A stretch of 64,000 nt of DNA from an uncultured Acidobacteriota bacterium (GTDB taxonomy: Bacteria > Acidobacteriota > Blastocatellia > RBC074). The translations under genes were made by a program, and so were the position numbers. The stretch is from NCBI GenBank assembly GCA_902825875.1, contig CADECP010000003.1:248001-312000 (forward strand), written 5' to 3'. How positions within the stretch are numbered: position 1 is the first letter of the stretch; each line of letters starts with the position of its first letter. The notes under the pieces are model-generated. The model made no database searches. It was not told the origin of the DNA and saw nothing but the letters and a program-made list of their open reading frames with translations. Of this stretch, positions 17,774 through 25,158 are shown piece by piece.

Positions 17774-19111
17774 TTAAAAGGACAATGACGGCGATGTTGA
17801 CCGTCGTGGCATTGGTTTAGCGCAATTGGTTCTGTAATTCAGCGTGTCGCGCAATGCCCAATGCGTGAGCATTCGTGACAGAATCTGGCTTTCTTCTTCA
17901 GGACTAATGCGCGCTTCGATTCGCGCCTGGCCGATGACGGCAAAAACCAGACTTGGCGAAGCGCGATGCATTTGCCTTGGAGAAACGCGCCACGCTTGAA
18001 AAAGCCCTGACAGTTGCGTGGGCTGGCGCTGATCCACTTGCAAAGCCTCTTTTAACGAGAGGCCACGAAGCGTTCGGGGCTGATGATTCGCGAGCAGATT
18101 CACCAACGCAGGCATGGTCTTTTCGAGCAAAACCAGTGTGCGGCGTTTTTGTTCATCCAGTTCATCCGGCGGGTAATAAGACAGCCAGGTTCTTTCCAGG
18201 CTGTCCCATTGCGGATGCGGAAAAAGAGCGCGGCCAATGGCGATGCTCAATCGAACGCGAATCCACGGAACCGGATGCGGATCGTCCAGATTCAACCGAA
18301 AGACGAAATATCTGGGCAAAGTGACGACTCCGATCAGCCCCAATGTCGAAGTAATTCCGACTCTGGCGACAGACCAGAAATCAGCCAGAATTTCTGAAAT
18401 GCAACGATCCCAATAAGCCCACGCCGTTTGCTCTTCGCCGCCGTTGCGTTGCAATTCGCGCAGGACGGGACGGATTGATTCCACCAGATCAAGCAAGGCC
18501 GCAGCCTGATGCCCGACTTCGTGAATCAGCGACGAAGCGATTCCGCTGCCGACCATGCGTTCGCGCGGAACGCGAATGATGGCGACAGGGTTGTCTCCGC
18601 CGCCCGGCAAACGAGTTCTGGCGCGGCGAATCGCCGCTCCGTGCCCGCGATCCAGGTAACAGATCACTCCCGGCATTGGATAAAAATCGCCTGTCAGAGA
18701 CAGCGCATCCGCCGCAACGACATCAAGCCCTGCCAGCCAGACGCCGGTTTCCTGTTCGCTGCGCTGCGTCAACGCATCGGCGAAAATGTCCAACTGCGAC
18801 AACGTTGCATTGAACCGCAATCTGAGCGTGGTAAATCGCCGGTAAGCGCTTTCAACCGTCACAGATTGTCGCGCCGGACTGTGCAGCCAACTCAAAAAGT
18901 CCTGCGCCATTCGACGAACTTTCCGCCGCCCGCCAATCAAATAACGATCTATCGCGCTCAACACTGCCGGAGGCAGCGCCGCCGCCGGAACCATTGTTTC
19001 GTGCAAGGCAAAAGGTTTTACCTTTTCCAATCGGGTCAACAACGCATGCGCCTCTTGATCGAGCAGCGCAAACGCAGGCGACGATAGTGAATTGGCGGAT
19101 TGGATTCTCAT
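17774..19111 (-). CDS. Putative zinc metalloprotease (HEVGH) of the acidic-tag cluster
   Basis: 445 aa with no signal peptide. SSLIHEVGHQAAALLDLV (about residue 205) has the HExxH zinc motif, and CISEILADFWSVARVG about 45 residues later offers the third ligand Glu, a gluzincin arrangement. The hydrophobic run GITSTLGLIGVVTLP follows. The N-terminal 160 residues look helical (FLSWLHSPARQSVTVESAYRRFTTLRLRFN). The protease family is not one I can name. It starts 3 bp after the stop of the 233-aa acidic protein, so the two are almost certainly co-translated. Confidence 0.75.
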   Translation of the reverse strand: MRIQSANSLSSPAFALLDQEAHALLTRLEKVKPFALHETMVPAAALPPAVLSAIDRYLIGGRRKVRRMAQDFLSWLHSPARQSVTVESAYRRFTTLRLRFNATLSQLDIFADALTQRSEQETGVWLAGLDVVAADALSLTGDFYPMPGVICYLDRGHGAAIRRARTRLPGGGDNPVAIIRVPRERMVGSGIASSLIHEVGHQAAALLDLVESIRPVLRELQRNGGEEQTAWAYWDRCISEILADFWSVARVGITSTLGLIGVVTLPRYFVFRLNLDDPHPVPWIRVRLSIAIGRALFPHPQWDSLERTWLSYYPPDELDEQKRRTLVLLEKTMPALVNLLANHQPRTLRGLSLKEALQVDQRQPTQLSGLFQAWRVSPRQMHRASPSLVFAVIGQARIEARISPEEESQILSRMLTHWALRDTLNYRTNCAKPMPRRSTSPSLSF

Positions 19112-19114
19112 GCT

Positions 19115-19816
19115 TCAGGCCCCCAGGATGATGATGGCCTTGCCGCGGCGAATCCATTTCCCGGAGTTTTTGTGGACACATCTGTGCTTCGGCATTGCCA
19201 TCGAAGTTGCGGCAACTCCACCCAGCAAACCGGGAGCATGTTGTTGGGCTGCGGCGGTCAAAGCCGATTGAGCGACGGTTTGCGGCGGCGCGGCAGGCGT
19301 GGCTTGAGCGGCATTGCTTGCCGCGGTTCCAGCCAATCGAACGACTTGTTTGGCCACTTCAAATTCCTGGTCTTCCTGGCTCAAACCTTCCAGTTCCAAA
19401 CCAAGCATATTGCCTGCGGCTCCGGCCAGTTTTCCGCCGATTACGCCGCCGATACCTGGCGCAAACACATTGCCGACGGCGCTGCCCAACATCGGCAAGG
19501 CCTGTTTGGCCACGCTACGCAAAGCTCCGCCCAGCGCGCGTCCGACAGGCGATTTGATAACTCCGCCGACTTTGCGAGCCACTCTCCTGAAGACTTTGCC
19601 GAGGAATTGATCCAGTTCGGCTTCGGTCGAAACGCTCAACAATTCAGCCGCCAACTCCATTTCTTCGGCTTCGTTGAATGGGCCTTCCTGTAGGAATTCA
19701 CCATAAGTTTCAAACTCCTGTTCGTCTTCGAATTCATAGCCGTATTCGTCAGCTTCGAATTCGCCAGCGTATTCGCCGTAGTTTGATTCCAGAACGGTGC
19801 GGTCAATGTTATGCAT
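19115..19816 (-). CDS. Acidic FE-rich-tailed glycine-zipper protein, first gene of the cluster
   Basis: 233 aa. Residues 8-45 are acidic and aromatic (EFEADEYGYEFEDEQEFE). Residues about 55-75 (MELAAELLSVSTEAELDQFL) are amphipathic. Residues 75-150 are Gly/Ala-rich with small-residue spacing typical of glycine zippers that insert into membranes (SPVGRALGGALRSVAKQALP, GSAVGNVFAPGIGGVIGGKL). FEVAKQVVRLAGTAASNAA follows, and the C-terminus is basic (KHRCVHKNSGKWIRRGKAII). No Sec signal. I infer a membrane-active or carrier protein. The ribosome site GAGGAGGA is very strong, suggesting high expression. Confidence 0.75.
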   Translation of the reverse strand: MHNIDRTVLESNYGEYAGEFEADEYGYEFEDEQEFETYGEFLQEGPFNEAEEMELAAELLSVSTEAELDQFLGKVFRRVARKVGGVIKSPVGRALGGALRSVAKQALPMLGSAVGNVFAPGIGGVIGGKLAGAAGNMLGLELEGLSQEDQEFEVAKQVVRLAGTAASNAAQATPAAPPQTVAQSALTAAAQQHAPGLLGGVAATSMAMPKHRCVHKNSGKWIRRGKAIIILGA

Positions 19817-20086
19817 AGAGTCCTCCTCGTAAATTTAGGTTTTGGTTTCATCGCTCTCGGTTGAGCGGCGCTTTGTCAACTGCATTCGCTATGCCAGCCG
19901 TAAGTTGTTGATTCTTCATTTGAGTGGGCGAAATGGGCTTCGTTCGAACAGATGAACTGTTCTCATTCGGCGAAGCGATCTTCGGCGAATATGCGTCTCG
20001 CGTATTTCCTGCAAACCGTCGCGTTGACAGTCGTCAGAAGCCTAAGCTATCGTGCGTTTCCGTTTGAACAAGGGCGCTCCAACAGT

Positions 20087-20788
20087 ATGAAAACAGAGAA
20101 GATTTCAGAACTGACGACCAACCGACTGTCGGTTTATCTGCGGTGTTTGAATGAATTGGCGGCCTCCGGCGTCGAAGCCGTTTCTTCTAAAACTATGGCC
20201 GAAAAGTTCAATTTGAACTCGGCTCAGATTCGCAAAGACCTGGCTTACTTCGGCGAATTCGGCGTGCGCGGCGTTGGTTACAACGTCGAAGCGTTGCGCC
20301 AGCAGTTGATTGAAATTCTGGGGCTGACCGCCAAACGCAAGGTCGCCATTGTCGGCTTGGGAAATCTGGGAACCGCGCTGGCCAATTATCACGGCTTCAG
20401 TCAGGGCAATTTTGAAGTCGTTGGTTTGTTTGACGACGACCCGGCCAAGCTGGGAAATCGCACCCGCGCGGGGTTGCGGATTCAAAGCACTCAGGCGCTG
20501 GGCGAAGCCATCCGCCGCGAAGGCATTGAAATCGTCGTCATTGCGGTTCCGGCTGCCGCTGCTGAACGAGTGCTGGAACAAGTCACCGAAGCCGGAGTTC
20601 GCGCCGTGCTGAATTTCGCTCCGGTACATTTGAATCCGAAACCAGGCGTGAAGGTCAAAAACGTAGACCTGACCATTTCGCTGGAAAGCCTGTCGTACTT
20701 CCTGGCCAATCCCAGCGTGGACGCGATCAACATCGGATATAGAGAGTTTTTGCGGCAGGAAGCTCAGACCAACGGCGCAGTCAGGTAA
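20087..20788 (+). CDS. rex: Redox-sensing transcriptional repressor Rex
   Basis: 233 aa from ATG 20087; a longer frame from 19952 would add 45 unrelated residues. The N-terminal winged helix has LNELAASGVEAVSSKTMAEKFNLNSAQIRKDLAYFGEFGVRGVGY. The C-terminal Rossmann domain has VAIVGLGNLGTALANY for NAD(H) and the domain-swapped tail ending NIGYREFL. Rex releases DNA when NADH/NAD+ rises and controls fermentation and respiration genes. Here it heads a run of aldolase, microcompartment shell and NAD-synthase genes, so local control is plausible. I found no clear TTGTGAA-type operator nearby. Confidence 0.95.
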   Translation: MKTEKISELTTNRLSVYLRCLNELAASGVEAVSSKTMAEKFNLNSAQIRKDLAYFGEFGVRGVGYNVEALRQQLIEILGLTAKRKVAIVGLGNLGTALANYHGFSQGNFEVVGLFDDDPAKLGNRTRAGLRIQSTQALGEAIRREGIEIVVIAVPAAAAERVLEQVTEAGVRAVLNFAPVHLNPKPGVKVKNVDLTISLESLSYFLANPSVDAINIGYREFLRQEAQTNGAVR

Positions 20789-20799
20789 AAATAAGGAGC

Positions 20800-20917
20800 G
20801 ATTGTGGAGTGCTGCGGCTGGATGCAGCTTTTGCTTTCGCAACCGAAGAACTCTGTGCCGTCAGATCGCCTGGATAATGAATGCAAAGCGGTGTCCAGTC
20901 ACCGCACTCCACACTTG
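20800..20917. repeat. Inverted repeat GTGGAGTGCGGTG...CACCGCACTCCAC
   Basis: GTGGAGTGCTGCGGCTGG (from 20804) and CCAGTCACCGCACTCCAC (about 20895-20912) form imperfect arms around a loop containing GCAGCTTTTGCTTTCGC and GAATGCAAAGCGGTG, which also pair. It fills the rex-aldolase spacer and provides no obvious ribosome site for the aldolase. Confidence 0.65.
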
Positions 20918-20918
20918 G

Positions 20919-21701
20919 ATGTTAGACGAACAAAAGATCAAAGAGCAGATCGTGCAAATCGCCACGCGATGTTACGACCGAGGGTTGCTGGTAGCAGGTG
21001 ACGGAAACATCAGCGTGCGAGTTGGCGAAAATCGTTGTATCGCTACGCCGTCGGCGGTCAGCAAAGGTTGGATGACGCCGGAAATGATGGTCACTGTGGA
21101 TTTGGACGGCAATCCGCTGGAAGCGTCGGACTACAAAGTCTCTTCGGAATGGCCGATGCACAAAGTGATTTACCAGCATCGCCCGGACATTCATGCCGTC
21201 GTTCACGCGCATCCGCCGCACGCTACTGGATTCGCAGTCGCCGGTTTGAGCTTGAGCAAGGCAATTCTTTCCGAAGTCGTTTTGACGCTCGGCTGCGTGC
21301 CGCTGGCGGCTTACGGGACGCCTTCGACGCGCGAATTGACCGATGCGATTGAGCCGTATCTGGAATTTCACGACGCGCTGTTGATGGCCAATCACGGAGC
21401 GGTGGCTTATGCCGGAACTCTGGAACATGCTTTCAACAAGCTGGAAACACTGGAACACACCTGCAAGATCAGCTTCATCGCGCGCTCGCTCGGCAACGAA
21501 AACACGATTCCTGACCGAGCGATTCCCAAACTGTTCGAGATTCGGGAACGCAATGGCGTCATGCCTTTTGAAGCCCGCAGCGGTCAGGCGTGCGGGATTG
21601 GGGACAGAGGGACAGAGGGACAGAGGGACGGGGAGATTGTTTTGACGCGCGCTGAGTTGGTGGAATTGCTGACTCGGTCGGCGCAGTTGTTGAATCGGTA
21701 A
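20919..21701 (+). CDS. Class II aldolase/adducin-family protein with encapsulation-peptide-like tail
   Basis: 260 aa from ATG 20919 (MLDEQKIKEQIVQIATRCYDRGLLVAGDGNIS). The zinc site is HAHPPH (about 90) with ANHGAVAYAG (about 155), as in L-fuculose/L-rhamnulose phosphate aldolases that yield DHAP and lactaldehyde. The class II domain ends near residue 220. Then comes a polar linker GIGDRGTEGQRDGE encoded by a GGGACAGA tandem repeat, and a terminal amphipathic helix TRAELVELLTRSAQLLNR. Linker plus helix is the classic design of a microcompartment encapsulation peptide, and the next two genes encode shell proteins. Substrate is inferred, not proven. Confidence 0.9.
   Translation: MLDEQKIKEQIVQIATRCYDRGLLVAGDGNISVRVGENRCIATPSAVSKGWMTPEMMVTVDLDGNPLEASDYKVSSEWPMHKVIYQHRPDIHAVVHAHPPHATGFAVAGLSLSKAILSEVVLTLGCVPLAAYGTPSTRELTDAIEPYLEFHDALLMANHGAVAYAGTLEHAFNKLETLEHTCKISFIARSLGNENTIPDRAIPKLFEIRERNGVMPFEARSGQACGIGDRGTEGQRDGEIVLTRAELVELLTRSAQLLNR
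21599..21633 (+). repeat. In-frame tandem repeat GGGACAGA inside the aldolase gene
   Basis: GGGGACAGAGGGACAGAGGGACAGAGGGACGGGGA is three to four copies of an 8-nt word. Three 8-nt copies add 24 nt, so repeat changes of three units keep the frame. It encodes the hydrophilic linker before the C-terminal helix and belongs to the same word-repeat style as the intergenic elements. Confidence 0.8.
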
Positions 21702-21719
21702 TTTGAATCTGTACCGCGA

Positions 21720-21785
21720 CTTCAAAGGAGCGGAATCAGCGCCGCGACCGGTAAGGAGCGGATTCTTGACTTAAGGAGCTAGGAC
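21720..21785 (+). promoter_or_regulatory. Three successive AAGGAGC ribosome-site-like words before the BMC-H gene
   Basis: AAAGGAGCGGAATC (about 21722), TAAGGAGCGGATTC (about 21751) and TTAAGGAGCTAGG (about 21771) occur within 65 nt. Only the last is correctly placed for the ATG at 21789, and it is 11-12 nt away. The upstream copies could be standby ribosome sites for a shell protein needed in large amounts, or simply another word-repeat element. A fourth similar word, TAAGGAGCGATTG, is at 20791. Confidence 0.5.
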
Positions 21786-21788
21786 AAA

Positions 21789-22079
21789 ATGGAAGCACTC
21801 GGAATGATTGAAACAAAAGGTTTGGTGGCGATGATCGAAGCCTCAGACGCGATGGTCAAAGCGGCCAATGTCACGCTGGTTGGCTACGAAAAGATCGGCG
21901 GAGGTTTCGTCACCGCCATCGTTCGCGGAGATGTGGCTGCGGTCAAAGCTGCGACTGATGCCGGCGCCGCTGCCGCTCGCCGAATTGGCGAATTGGTCAG
22001 CGTTCATGTCATCCCGCGTCCGCATTCGTCGGTGGACGAAGCTATGCCCGTCGCGCCGCAATCCAGAGGTATCAAGTAA
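21789..22079 (+). CDS. Bacterial microcompartment hexameric shell protein (BMC-H)
   Basis: 96 aa, a single BMC domain of normal length: [59 protein letters not shown] is the canonical fold. The pore-loop triplet position reads GGG (KIGGGFV), which implies a wide or unselective pore. The C-terminal tail ([21 protein letters not shown]) is polar. Hexamers tile the facets of the shell. It is followed closely by the pentamer gene. Only one BMC-H and no BMC-T is present here, fewer than in a full metabolosome operon. Confidence 0.96.
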   Translation: MEALGMIETKGLVAMIEASDAMVKAANVTLVGYEKIGGGFVTAIVRGDVAAVKAATDAGAAAARRIGELVSVHVIPRPHSSVDEAMPVAPQSRGIK

Positions 22080-22083
22080 TTCA

Positions 22084-22140
22084 AGTAGCGGTAAGCAGTT
22101 GGCTCAAAACCTACTGTCTACTGTCTACTGTCTACTCGAA
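22084..22140. repeat. Word-repeat element CTACTGTCTACTGTCTACTG
   Basis: Four near-exact copies of CTACTGT lie at 22111-22135. An imperfect partner (AGTAGCGGTAAGCAGTTGG) at 22085-22103 can fold back. The element occupies the place where the EutN-type gene's ribosome site should be; that gene has no visible Shine-Dalgarno sequence. Confidence 0.68.
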
Positions 22141-22142
22141 AA

Positions 22143-22412
22143 ATGATTATTGGACGCATCATCGGCAACGTCGTCGCCACGCGCAAAGACCAGCGGCTGG
22201 AAGGCTGCAAGCTATTGCTCGTTCGTCCCATCACGCTGACTGGCGAAGACGAAAGCAGCTATCTGGTGGCGATTGATACGGTCGGCGCTGGCTACCGCGA
22301 AAAGGTCATCGTCGTTTCCGGCAGCAGCGCCCGCTTGGCCGAAGGCATGAAAGACCGCCCCGTAGACGCCGCCATCGTCGGCATCATTGATACTGTTGAA
22401 GTAACGGATTGA
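22143..22412 (+). CDS. Microcompartment pentameric vertex protein (EutN/CcmL, BMC-P)
   Basis: 89 aa, typical EutN_CcmL length. MIIGRIIGNVVATRKDQRLEGCKLLLVRPI is the family's N-terminal OB-fold signature, AIDTVGAGYREKVIVVSGSSAR the central part, and DAAIVGIIDTVEV the end. Pentamers cap the shell vertices. The start is fixed by homology even though no ribosome site is visible; coupling to BMC-H across the 63-nt spacer is possible. The next gene, nadE, begins 36 bp downstream on the same strand. Confidence 0.95.
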   Translation: MIIGRIIGNVVATRKDQRLEGCKLLLVRPITLTGEDESSYLVAIDTVGAGYREKVIVVSGSSARLAEGMKDRPVDAAIVGIIDTVEVTD

Positions 22413-22448
22413 ACTTCTGGCGGAATAACTGCCTCTGCTTTTAAGCCA

Positions 22449-24197
22449 ATGTCTACCATTCGCATCGCACTCGCGCAGATCAACACCACGGTCGGCGATT
22501 TCGCCGGCAACACCGCTAAAATCATTGCCAGCATTGAACAAGCCAAACGCGCCGGAGCCGACATTGTCGCCGTGCCCGAACTGGCCTTGACCGGATACCC
22601 GCCCGAAGATTTGTTGCTCAAACCGCAATTCATCGCCGCCAATCGCAAAGCTCTGGACGAAGTCATCGCCGCGTCCAAAGGCATCATCTCGATCATTGGA
22701 TTCGTGGATCGGACGACCGACATTCACAACGCAGCGGCGGTGATTTGCGATGGCGAATTGAAAGGCGTGTATCGCAAAAACTTTCTGCCGAATTACAGCG
22801 TCTTCGATGAGTATCGTTACTTTGACGCCGGGCAAAGCGCGCCGATTTTCGCTTATGGCGATGTGCTGTTCGGCGTGAACATTTGTGAAGACATCTGGTA
22901 TCCAGGCGGGCCGACTCAGGTGCAGGCGCTGGCCGGAGCGCAGATCATCATCAACATTTCGGCTTCGCCTTATTACGCTGGCAAAGGAAAAGACCGCGAA
23001 CGTATGTTGGCCACTCGCGCCGAAGACAATGCCGTCGCGCTGGCTTATGTGAACTTGATCGGCGGGCAGGATGAACTGGTTTTCGACGGGCAAAGTCTGG
23101 TCATCAACGAACGTGGCCAGATCATCGCTCGCGGCAAATTGTTTGAAGAGGATTTGATCGTCGCCGACATCAACGCCGAGCGAGTGTTCAAAGAGCGATT
23201 GCACGATCCGCGCAGACGGCAGGATCGGCTGGATATAGCCAGTCAGGGCATTGATGTTGAATTGGTTGAATTGAGGAAGTCGCTGTTTGACGGGCAGACT
23301 GGAAGTCTGCCGACCAGGCGGACGGAAACGTCCGCGCTCCGGCTGACCGAAGAAGTTTATAAAGCCTTGGTCGTCGGCACGCGCGATTACGTTCTGAAAA
23401 ATGGCTTCAAAAGCGTAGTCATCGGTTTGTCCGGCGGAGTTGATTCGGCGCTGGTTGCTTGTGTTGCTGTTGACGCGCTCGGCGCTGAAAACGTGACCTG
23501 CGTGTTTATGCCGACGCGCTATTCATCCAACGAAAGCGCACGCGATGCCGAACAATTGGCAAAGAATCTTGGCGTCGCCTATCACACCATCGCCATCGAA
23601 GACGCTTTCAACCAATACCTGACGATGCTTGATCCGGTGTTTGCCGGGACTCCGATGGGAGTCGCCGAAGAAAACATTCAGGCGCGCGTTCGCGGAAACA
23701 TCCTGATGGCTGTGTCGAATAAATTTGGTTCGATGGTTCTGACCACCGGCAACAAGAGCGAAGTCAGCGTCGGTTACTGCACGCTGTATGGCGATATGTG
23801 CGGAGGTTTCGCCGTCATCAAAGACGTGCCGAAGTTGCTGGTTTATGAACTCTGCAATTTCCTGAATCAACGCGACGGCAAAGAACTGATTCCCGAATAC
23901 ATCATCACCCGCCCGCCTTCAGCCGAACTGCGCGAAGACCAGAAAGACAGCGACTCGCTGCCGCCTTACGAAGTGCTGGACGCGATTCTGGATTTTTACG
24001 TCGAACAAGACTTGAGCATCGAAGCCATCATCTCTGAAGGGGCCGAAGGCTTTGACGACGCGACTGTTCGCCGCATCGCCCGACTGGTTGACCTGAACGA
24101 ATACAAACGTCGTCAGGCTGCTCCCGGCGTCAAAATCACTCCGCGAGCCTTTGGCCGTGACCGCCGCATGCCGATTACAAACAAATTCCGCGGTTAG
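22449..24197 (+). CDS. nadE: Glutamine-dependent NAD+ synthetase
   Basis: 582 aa, two-domain form. The N-terminal nitrilase-type glutaminase has the catalytic Glu-Lys-Cys set in VAVPELALTGYPPEDLL, GVYRKNFLPNYSVFDE and GVNICEDIWYPGGP. The C-terminal ATP-pyrophosphatase synthetase has VIGLSGGVDSALVACVAVD, and TTGNKSEVSVGYCTLYGD binds substrate. It converts nicotinate adenine dinucleotide to NAD+. The linker (about 283-299, GQTGSLPTRRTETSALR) is encoded by two small palindromes that appear to be an in-frame insertion. Its position after rex and shell genes links the locus to NAD supply. Confidence 0.96.
   Translation: MSTIRIALAQINTTVGDFAGNTAKIIASIEQAKRAGADIVAVPELALTGYPPEDLLLKPQFIAANRKALDEVIAASKGIISIIGFVDRTTDIHNAAAVICDGELKGVYRKNFLPNYSVFDEYRYFDAGQSAPIFAYGDVLFGVNICEDIWYPGGPTQVQALAGAQIIINISASPYYAGKGKDRERMLATRAEDNAVALAYVNLIGGQDELVFDGQSLVINERGQIIARGKLFEEDLIVADINAERVFKERLHDPRRRQDRLDIASQGIDVELVELRKSLFDGQTGSLPTRRTETSALRLTEEVYKALVVGTRDYVLKNGFKSVVIGLSGGVDSALVACVAVDALGAENVTCVFMPTRYSSNESARDAEQLAKNLGVAYHTIAIEDAFNQYLTMLDPVFAGTPMGVAEENIQARVRGNILMAVSNKFGSMVLTTGNKSEVSVGYCTLYGDMCGGFAVIKDVPKLLVYELCNFLNQRDGKELIPEYIITRPPSAELREDQKDSDSLPPYEVLDAILDFYVEQDLSIEAIISEGAEGFDDATVRRIARLVDLNEYKRRQAAPGVKITPRAFGRDRRMPITNKFRG
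23293..23342 (+). repeat. Paired palindromes inserted in frame in nadE
   Basis: GGCAGACT-GGA-AGTCTGCC (23293-23311) is a perfect 8-bp hairpin. GCGGACG-GAAA-CGTCCGC (23318-23335) is a perfect 7-bp hairpin with a GNRA loop, followed by GCTCCGG. The second unit with its CGCGCTCCGG flank resembles the arm end of the intergenic hairpin at 12953-12977. Together they encode the interdomain linker of NadE. Confidence 0.75.
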
Positions 24198-24275
24198 TTC
24201 GCAGTTCACAGTTCACGGTTCGCAGTGTAGATTGGCGATGACTGTGAACTGCGAACTGTGAACTGCGAACTGAAC
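24196..24275. repeat. Word-repeat hairpin (GTTCGCAGTTCACAGTTCAC type)
   Basis: The left arm is four degenerate copies of AGTTCRCAG (24196-24222). The right arm is CTGTGAACTGCGAACTGTGAACTGCGAACTG (24241-24271), the reverse-complementary words. The loop is about 18 nt. It fills the whole nadE-pgsA spacer up to the pgsA ATG. Confidence 0.8.
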
Positions 24276-24959
24276 ATGAACCTGCCTAACCTGCTCACAC
24301 TCCTGCGAATTTTCATTGTGCCGTTGCTGGTAGTCGTGTTGCTGACGAAGTTTTCCGAAGACTACGTGGGAATGCCGCAACACATTGCAGGCGTCAGCCT
24401 GTTTCTGTTTGCGGCTTGCACGGATGCGGTTGATGGTTGGTTGGCGCGAAAACGCGGGCAGGTGTCGAAGTTCGGAACCTTGCTTGATCCGATTGCCGAC
24501 AAGCTGCTGATTTCGGCTGCATTTATTTCGCTGGTAGAAAACAGCCTGGCTCCGGCGTGGGCTGTGGTGATTGTCGTCGGCAGAGAGTTCGCCGTTTCCG
24601 GTTTGCGAGCCGTTGCCGCCGCCGAAGGCTGGACGATTCCGGCGTCGAAAGCCGGTAAGTTCAAAATGTTTTCTCAAGTCGTGACCATTTCGTTTTTGAT
24701 TACTTCGTCGGTCAACGGCGGCCCTCCGGTCGAAACCAAAGCCTTCCCGATCATTCAATTTTGGACAGTGCCGGAAATGGGCACAGCGTTGAGTCATTTT
24801 TTTGGCCCGGTGGAAATGAACTGGCTGGATTGGCGCGTGCTGTTTTATGGAGTCGGGCGCGGGCTGTTGTGGCTGGTGGTCGTGTCTTCATGCTGGTCAA
24901 TGTACGGCTACTTTCGCGCGTTTTACCTGAATCAGTCAGGACCAGATTCAGAGCAATAA
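24276..24959 (+). CDS. pgsA: CDP-diacylglycerol--glycerol-3-phosphate 3-phosphatidyltransferase
   Basis: 227 aa from ATG 24276 (MNLPNLLTLLRIFIVPLLV); an ATG at 24258 would translate the word repeat. The CDP-alcohol phosphotransferase motif is DAVDGWLARKRGQVSKFGTLLDPIADK, with all the Asp and Gly residues of Dx2DGx2ARx8Gx3Dx3D. Several membrane helices are visible. It makes phosphatidylglycerol-phosphate for membrane phospholipids. It is longer than E. coli PgsA by a C-terminal stretch (about 165-227) with another hydrophobic segment. Confidence 0.92.
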   Translation: MNLPNLLTLLRIFIVPLLVVVLLTKFSEDYVGMPQHIAGVSLFLFAACTDAVDGWLARKRGQVSKFGTLLDPIADKLLISAAFISLVENSLAPAWAVVIVVGREFAVSGLRAVAAAEGWTIPASKAGKFKMFSQVVTISFLITSSVNGGPPVETKAFPIIQFWTVPEMGTALSHFFGPVEMNWLDWRVLFYGVGRGLLWLVVVSSCWSMYGYFRAFYLNQSGPDSEQ

Positions 24960-24961
24960 CT

Positions 24962-25142
24962 TTTCCACGAAGAAACACGAAGTTGCACAAAGGAAGAAAT
25001 AGACAGGATTTACAAGATTGAACAGGATTAGTTTCGGTTGGATTCAATCAAACTTCCATGACTCCTCATCTTGTTGAATCCTGTAAATCCTGTCTAAAGT
25101 TTTTTCTTCTCTTCGTGTTTTCTTCGTGCTCCTTCGTGGATG
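24962..25142. repeat. Long word-repeat inverted repeat (CACGAAGAAACACGAAG ... AATCCTGTAAATCCTGTC)
   Basis: Two nested arms. The outer pair is CCACGAAGAAACACGAAG (from 24965) with CTTCGTGTTTTCTTCGTGCTCCTTCGTGG (ending near 25140). The inner pair is GACAGGATTTACAAGATTGAACAGGATT (about 25002-25029) with CTTGTTGAATCCTGTAAATCCTGTC (about 25071-25095). The total of about 180 nt fills the spacer between pgsA and the carbonic-anhydrase-like gene. Confidence 0.8.
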
Positions 25143-25158
25143 AAATTTTGAGGTTCAG

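Noticed and set aside
19817-20086. Rex operator in front of rex
   Set aside because: No TTGTGA-N6-TCACAA-like palindrome could be found by eye.
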